Part shown: one piece after another, positions 60,207 to 64,000 of the stretch
Position numbering within the stretch: the first letter of the stretch is position 1
Layout: the number at the start of each line of letters is the position of its first letter
Source of the DNA: DATBDE01 sp036270095
GTDB lineage: Bacteria > Actinomycetota > Thermoleophilia > Solirubrobacterales > Solirubrobacteraceae
Reading direction: 5' to 3'
NCBI GenBank assembly: GCA_036270095.1
Contig: DATBDE010000096.1
Coordinates: forward strand, 1-64,000
Length of the DNA: 64,000 bases
Notes under the pieces: model-generated
What the model was told of the DNA's origin: nothing
What the model saw: the letters and a program-made list of their open reading frames with translations, nothing else
Databases searched by the model: none
Program-made: the position numbers and the translations under genes

Positions 60207-61628
60207 GTGGCCTCAAGCACTCGTCCCCGGGTCGGGCGGGAGCGCGCGGTAACGCTTGTCGTCGTCGCCGCGGGCCAGTTCCTCGCCGTCATGTCGACCT
60301 CGGTGGTCAGCGTCGCGCTGCCGACCATCGGGCGCGAGCTGGACGCGGGCACGACGTCGCTGGAGTGGATCGTCGACGCCTACGTGCTCGTGTTCGCGAG
60401 CCTGCTCGTGGCCGGCGGCGTGCTCTCGGACCGGCGCGGGCGCAAGCCGATGTTCGTGTTTGGCGTGGCCCTGTTCGGCGTCGGCTCGCAGCTGGCCGGG
60501 ATCGCGCCCAGCGTGGGCGTGCTCATCGGCGGACGGGTGGTGCAGGGCCTCGGGCCGGCCATCGTGCTGCCGGGCAGCCTGGCCATCATCAGCGCGATCT
60601 TCCGCGACCCGCGCGAGCGCGCCGCCGCCATCGGCCTGTGGTCGGCGAGCTCAGGCCTGGCGCTGGCGGTGGGCCCGGCGTTCGGCGGCGCGCTCGTCGA
60701 CGGGCTGGGCTGGGTGTTCCTGGTCAACGTGCCGCTGTGCGCACTGCTCGTCGTCGCCGCGCTGCGGTGGATCCCGCCCATCCGCCCGGATCCCGGTCGC
60801 GGATTCGACGTGCTCGGGGCTGTGCTGACCACGCTCGGGGTCGGCAGCCTGGCCTTCGCGCTGATCGAAGCGCAGGACCGCGGCTGGGGCTCGGCGCTGG
60901 TGGTGGGCGCGCTCGTCGTGGCCGTCGTTGCGCTGACCGTCTTCGTGCTCTACGAGCTGCGCCGCGACGACCCGCTCGTGGACGTGCGCCTGTTCCGCAT
61001 CCCCGCCTTCACCGCCGCCCACGTCGCCGGGCTGGCCGTGTTCTTCGCCTTCATCGGCGCGATCGTCTACTTCAGCGCCTACTTCCAGGACGTACAGGGG
61101 CGCTCGGCGGTCGACGCCGGCCTGCGCGTGTTGCCGATCGGGGTGGCGCTGGCCCTGACCGCGCCGGTGTCGGGGCGGCTGACGGGGCGGATCGGCGCGC
61201 GCACGCCGATGCTCGTGGGGCTGCTGATCTGCGCCGCAGCTACGCTCGGCCTGCTGCGGCTGCAACCCGACTCGGGCCTCGGCGCCGAATGGTGGGACTT
61301 CGCGCTGGTCGGCCTGGGCGCGGGGCTGGCGCTCACGCCGATGACCGCGACGGCGGTCGGCGCGGTGCGGCCTGAGCGGGCGGGCATGGCCTCGGCCGTG
61401 CACAACTCGATGCGCCAGGTGGGGCAGGTGCTCGGGGTGGCCGTGCTCGGCGCGCTGGTCTACGCCGGCTTCGGCGGCTCGGCGCCCGTCGGCCGGCTCG
61501 GCCCGGCTGCCGCGCGCACCTACGTCGACGGCCTGCACGACGCGCTGTGGGTCAGCGGGGTGGCGCTGCTGGCGGCAGCCGTCCTCGTCGCCGTGTTGGT
61601 GCCGCGGCATCGACAGAGTGACAACTGA
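60207..61628 (+). CDS. MFS exporter, DHA2 (EmrB/QacA) type
   Basis: A 473-residue transporter with about 14 spans. Motif A-like GVLSDRRGRKPMFVFG, TTSLEWIVDAYVLVFASLLV and NVPLCALLVVAALRWIP are as in the 14-TM drug:proton antiporters of the DHA2 group. Proton-driven drug or metabolite export is likely; substrate unknown. GTG start at 60207. No regulator of the TetR type is next to it. Confidence 0.9.
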   Translation: MASSTRPRVGRERAVTLVVVAAGQFLAVMSTSVVSVALPTIGRELDAGTTSLEWIVDAYVLVFASLLVAGGVLSDRRGRKPMFVFGVALFGVGSQLAGIAPSVGVLIGGRVVQGLGPAIVLPGSLAIISAIFRDPRERAAAIGLWSASSGLALAVGPAFGGALVDGLGWVFLVNVPLCALLVVAALRWIPPIRPDPGRGFDVLGAVLTTLGVGSLAFALIEAQDRGWGSALVVGALVVAVVALTVFVLYELRRDDPLVDVRLFRIPAFTAAHVAGLAVFFAFIGAIVYFSAYFQDVQGRSAVDAGLRVLPIGVALALTAPVSGRLTGRIGARTPMLVGLLICAAATLGLLRLQPDSGLGAEWWDFALVGLGAGLALTPMTATAVGAVRPERAGMASAVHNSMRQVGQVLGVAVLGALVYAGFGGSAPVGRLGPAAARTYVDGLHDALWVSGVALLAAAVLVAVLVPRHRQSDN

Positions 61629-61685
61629 CCAACCTTCGGGGTCGAGCTGCGCTTATGGGTGTATGCAGACGGGGAGCCCGTAGGG

Positions 61686-62000
61686 ATGCCACTGCTCACG
61701 ATTCGGGAGGCAGCGGCGGGTAGCAACTGGGTGGTGCGGCCGATCGGCGATCTCGACATGGCGACGGCGCAGGAATTCGACGACCGCCTGATGGCGGCCG
61801 CGCGCGACCACCGCGACGGCCTCCTCATCGTCGACCTCGCCGGGGTCGACTTCCTGGACTCGTCCGGCCTGCGCGTGCTGCTGACCGCGGCGCGCGCCGC
61901 GCAGGCCGACGGCGGCCGGCTGCGCCTGCGTCCGGGCCCGCCGTCGGTGCAGCGGGTCTTCGAGGTCTCGGGCACCGAGTACCTGCTTCCCTTCGAGTAG
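61686..62000 (+). CDS. STAS-domain anti-sigma factor antagonist
   Basis: A 104-residue STAS protein. LDMATAQEFDDRL and IVDLAGVDFLDSSGLRVLL carry the phosphorylatable Ser of the D-S-S-G-L motif (Ser59 or Ser60). Such proteins, when dephosphorylated, bind an anti-sigma kinase and free a sigma factor. No kinase or sigma gene is adjacent. Start ATG at 61686; a GTG at 61659 is in frame. Confidence 0.87.
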   Translation: MPLLTIREAAAGSNWVVRPIGDLDMATAQEFDDRLMAAARDHRDGLLIVDLAGVDFLDSSGLRVLLTAARAAQADGGRLRLRPGPPSVQRVFEVSGTEYLLPFE

Positions 62001-62013
62001 CATCGCCGGCCGT

Positions 62014-62766
62014 ATGGCCACGCGGCTGTTCATCGTCCACGGATCGCATCCGAGCGCGGCGGTCAAGAAGGCGCTCGACCTCAAGGGCGTCGACTACAAG
62101 CTCTTCGAGTTCACGCCGCCCTCGCACGCGCTCGGCATGCGCGTGCTGTTCGGCGGCCGCACCGTGCCCGGCGTCCGGTTCGACGACGGCGACAAGGTGC
62201 AGGGCTCGCTGGCGATCATGCAGGCGCTCGAGCGCCGCTACCCGGACCCGCCGCTGTACCCGTCCGACTCCGAGGCGCGCGCCGTCGTCGTCGAGGCCGA
62301 GCGCTGGGGCGAGGCCACGTTCCAGCCCGTCGCCCGGCGCCTCATCTGGCCCGCGTTCGAGCGCAGGCCGGAGGCGCTTTACTCGTTCCAGGAGGGCTCG
62401 AAGCTGCCGGCGCTGCCGCTCGGCGTCATCAAGGTGCTCGCCGGCCCGATCACGAAGATCGAGCGGCGCATGAACGACGCCACCGACGACGGCCAGCGTG
62501 CCGACCTCGACGCGCTGCCCGGCTACCTGGACAAGATCGACGCCTGGATCGCCGACGGCGTGCTCGACGGCGAGCGGCTCAACGCCGCGGATCTGCAGAT
62601 CGGCGCGACCGTGAACCTGCTCCTCGCCATCGAGGATCTGCAGCCGCTCATCGACGGGCGCCCCGCGGCCGCGCTCGCGCGCCGCGCCTACGACCCGATC
62701 CCCGGTCGGGTGGCGGTGGGCGCCATCCCCGCGGCGTGGCTGCCGCGGATCCCCGCGGCGGCGTAG
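62014..62766 (+). CDS. Glutathione S-transferase N-domain-like protein
   Basis: A 250-residue protein with a thioredoxin-fold start (RLFIVHGSHPSAAVKKALDLKGVDYKL) followed by the strand GRTVPGVRFDDGDKVQGSLAIMQALE, the GST pattern for cis-Pro and Ser/Glu turn. A helical C-domain follows (LPGYLDKIDAWIADGV, then NAADLQIGATVNLL). It may be a glutathione- or mycothiol-linked enzyme or a structural homologue; no catalytic residue is certain. ATG at 62014, 13 bp after the STAS gene. Confidence 0.78.
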   Translation: MATRLFIVHGSHPSAAVKKALDLKGVDYKLFEFTPPSHALGMRVLFGGRTVPGVRFDDGDKVQGSLAIMQALERRYPDPPLYPSDSEARAVVVEAERWGEATFQPVARRLIWPAFERRPEALYSFQEGSKLPALPLGVIKVLAGPITKIERRMNDATDDGQRADLDALPGYLDKIDAWIADGVLDGERLNAADLQIGATVNLLLAIEDLQPLIDGRPAAALARRAYDPIPGRVAVGAIPAAWLPRIPAAA

Positions 62767-62778
62767 CCTAAGCGCGAC

Positions 62779-64000
62779 ATGCGGTCGTTGTGCCGGACCA
62801 TGGCGGCTCCGTGGCCGGGGTTGCAGTTCGCGAACGGGACCTTCCCCGACTACCTCCACCACGACGAGGCGCCCGCCAGCACCCGCTACGGCGAGGCCAT
62901 GCTGGGCTACGGCCTGCTGATGACCGGCGTGCGCGAGAACGATGACGCGCTCATCGACGCCGGCCTGCGCGGCGTGACCTGGTTCGTCGGCCAGGCCGAC
63001 CTGCAGCGCGACCACCCGAGCGTGTTCGCGAACGCGGCCGTGGCCTCGGCCTACAACTTCGCGCGGGCGCACGTCGCCGGCCGGCCGCAGTTCGACGACG
63101 CGCGCGCGGACTGGGAGCAGTGGCTGCAGCGGGCCAAGCTCCTGTGGCTGCCCGACACGGCGCACTACGCGAACAAGTACCTGGTGGAGGTCATCGCCGT
63201 GCTCGAGCTGGTGGCGAGCGGCCTTCACTCGACCGTGTCCGGCTCGGTGCTGGCCCACGACGCGACCGCACGCGGGCTGGCCGAGGACCTCGTCAACGTG
63301 CGCGTGCCGGCGCTGGCCGACGCCGGCGCGTTCGCGGTGGGAGACAAGCGCGCGTACTTCCTCTCCGACCCCGAGGGCGGCAACCCGCTCGCCTATCAGG
63401 CGCTGTCGCTGGGGATGTACGGCCGGGCGGTCGTGCTCCCGGGCGACCGGGCCACGGACGCGGCCAAGGCCACGCTGCGGCTGGTCGCGCAGTCAACGTG
63501 GGGGCTGATGGCGCCCGACGGCGACGTGGCCTACCACGGACGCTCGCAGGAGCAGGGCTGGACGCTCGGGCTGACCGCCGCCGGGTCGGAGGCGGCGGTG
63601 GCATGCGCCGACGCCAGCGCCGCCTGCTATCACCCGGTCGGGCAGCGCGCCCTGGTCCGGCTGCGCGACGCGTACGGGACCGGCGCCAAGGGGCTCTACC
63701 TGACGCCGAGCCTGCGCGAGGACCTGCGCGACCGCCTGCACGGCGTCGACACGTACGCCGGCGTCGTGGGCTACAGCGGCCTGACGCTCGTGGCCTGCAA
63801 CTGGGCCACCGACCTCCGCGACGACGAGGGCGGCCCCGCCGACGCGGACGGCACCTACGGCTACGCGTACGCGCTGCAGCCGTCCAAGACCGGGTTCGCG
63901 GTCGTCCGCCGCGACGACCTGTGGTTCGCCGTGCGCGCGGCGGCCAGGACCGCCGCCGACGACCTGCGCTACGACTTCGGCCTCGTGGCGCTCAAGACGC
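62779..64000 (+). CDS. Helical-toroid (polysaccharide-lyase-like) protein, 3' incomplete
   Basis: An open frame from the ATG at 62779 to the window edge (407 codons, no stop). Alternating amphipathic helices with DYLHHDEAPASTRYGEAMLGYGL, HYANKYLVEVIAVLELVASG and AYHGRSQEQGWTLGLTAAGSEA look like (alpha/alpha)-toroid glycan-active proteins (heparinase/alginate-lyase-like); the family is uncertain. No signal peptide at the chosen start, so the real start or an upstream part could be different. Trp-, His- and Tyr-rich loops could bind a sugar. Confidence 0.65.
   Translation, partial: MRSLCRTMAAPWPGLQFANGTFPDYLHHDEAPASTRYGEAMLGYGLLMTGVRENDDALIDAGLRGVTWFVGQADLQRDHPSVFANAAVASAYNFARAHVAGRPQFDDARADWEQWLQRAKLLWLPDTAHYANKYLVEVIAVLELVASGLHSTVSGSVLAHDATARGLAEDLVNVRVPALADAGAFAVGDKRAYFLSDPEGGNPLAYQALSLGMYGRAVVLPGDRATDAAKATLRLVAQSTWGLMAPDGDVAYHGRSQEQGWTLGLTAAGSEAAVACADASAACYHPVGQRALVRLRDAYGTGAKGLYLTPSLREDLRDRLHGVDTYAGVVGYSGLTLVACNWATDLRDDEGGPADADGTYGYAYALQPSKTGFAVVRRDDLWFAVRAAARTAADDLRYDFGLVALKT

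Overview
The window is GC-rich, densely packed bacterial chromosome. GTG and TTG starts are common, and stop/start overlaps of the GTGA and ATGA kind are frequent. Gene content suggests an aerobic actinobacterium, and my best inference is the class Thermoleophilia (Solirubrobacterales-like). The supporting features are an F420-type nitroreductase relative, a two-domain ThyX-like protein, DUF427 proteins, LuxR/LAL-type regulators, polyhydroxyalkanoate (PHA) genes and a 14-gene nuo operon. The lineage is inferred; no rRNA, tRNA, CRISPR array or replication gene was seen.

Layout. 1-2.4 kb: a SnoaL-like protein and a decayed serine recombinase. 2.4-11.3 kb: mixed metabolic genes (peroxiredoxin, two methyltransferases, a secreted glycosidase, a saccharopine-dehydrogenase-like reductase, a CBS protein, F420-type reductase, SDR, YjbQ). 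11.4-24 kb: an acetate/PHA region with acetate permease satP, acetyl-CoA synthetase acs, acetoacetyl-CoA reductase, PHA synthase with a small overlapping coiled-coil partner, an XRE regulator, a second PhaC-like Cys-hydrolase, 3-hydroxybutyrate dehydrogenase, another phasin-like protein and an acyl-CoA synthetase, interrupted by a wrecked LAL regulator. 24-31 kb: a secreted protein, a double ThyX protein, an Rrf2 regulator and the sulfate transporter cysP-T-W-A. 31.2-31.9 kb: a foldback element next to a YjbR/MFS gene chimera. 31.9-46.7 kb: complete nuoA-N (respiratory complex I), all on the minus strand and all open. 46.7-51.3 kb: a membrane protein, a secreted protein and a ruined beta-helix protein. 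51.4-56.6 kb: DUF427, NAD-binding and quinone-reductase genes, the remains of an acetone carboxylase operon (only the gamma subunit intact), and two secreted paralogues. 56.6-64 kb: flavin reductase, a cupredoxin-fold lipoprotein without copper ligands opposite a cytochrome c lipoprotein, serS, aldo/keto reductase, MFS exporter, STAS protein, GST-like protein and an incomplete helical-toroid protein running off the end.

How the genes fit together. Acetate is imported (SatP), activated (Acs) and can be drawn into PHA. 3-Hydroxybutyrate dehydrogenase and acyl-CoA synthetases return storage carbon, and complex I re-oxidises the NADH. No beta-ketothiolase (phaA) lies in the window.

The most striking pattern is selective gene decay. 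At least five accessory loci are frameshifted, deleted or fused (recombinase, LAL regulator, beta-helix protein, acetone carboxylase, YjbR/MFS), while about 15 kb of nuo sequence and the other housekeeping genes are intact. I see no obvious new defence or biosynthetic system. The best leads for undescribed biology are the compact PHA cluster, the 157-bp foldback element at 31.2 kb, the heptamer quasi-palindrome at 14.2 kb and the copper-less cupredoxin/cytochrome pair.
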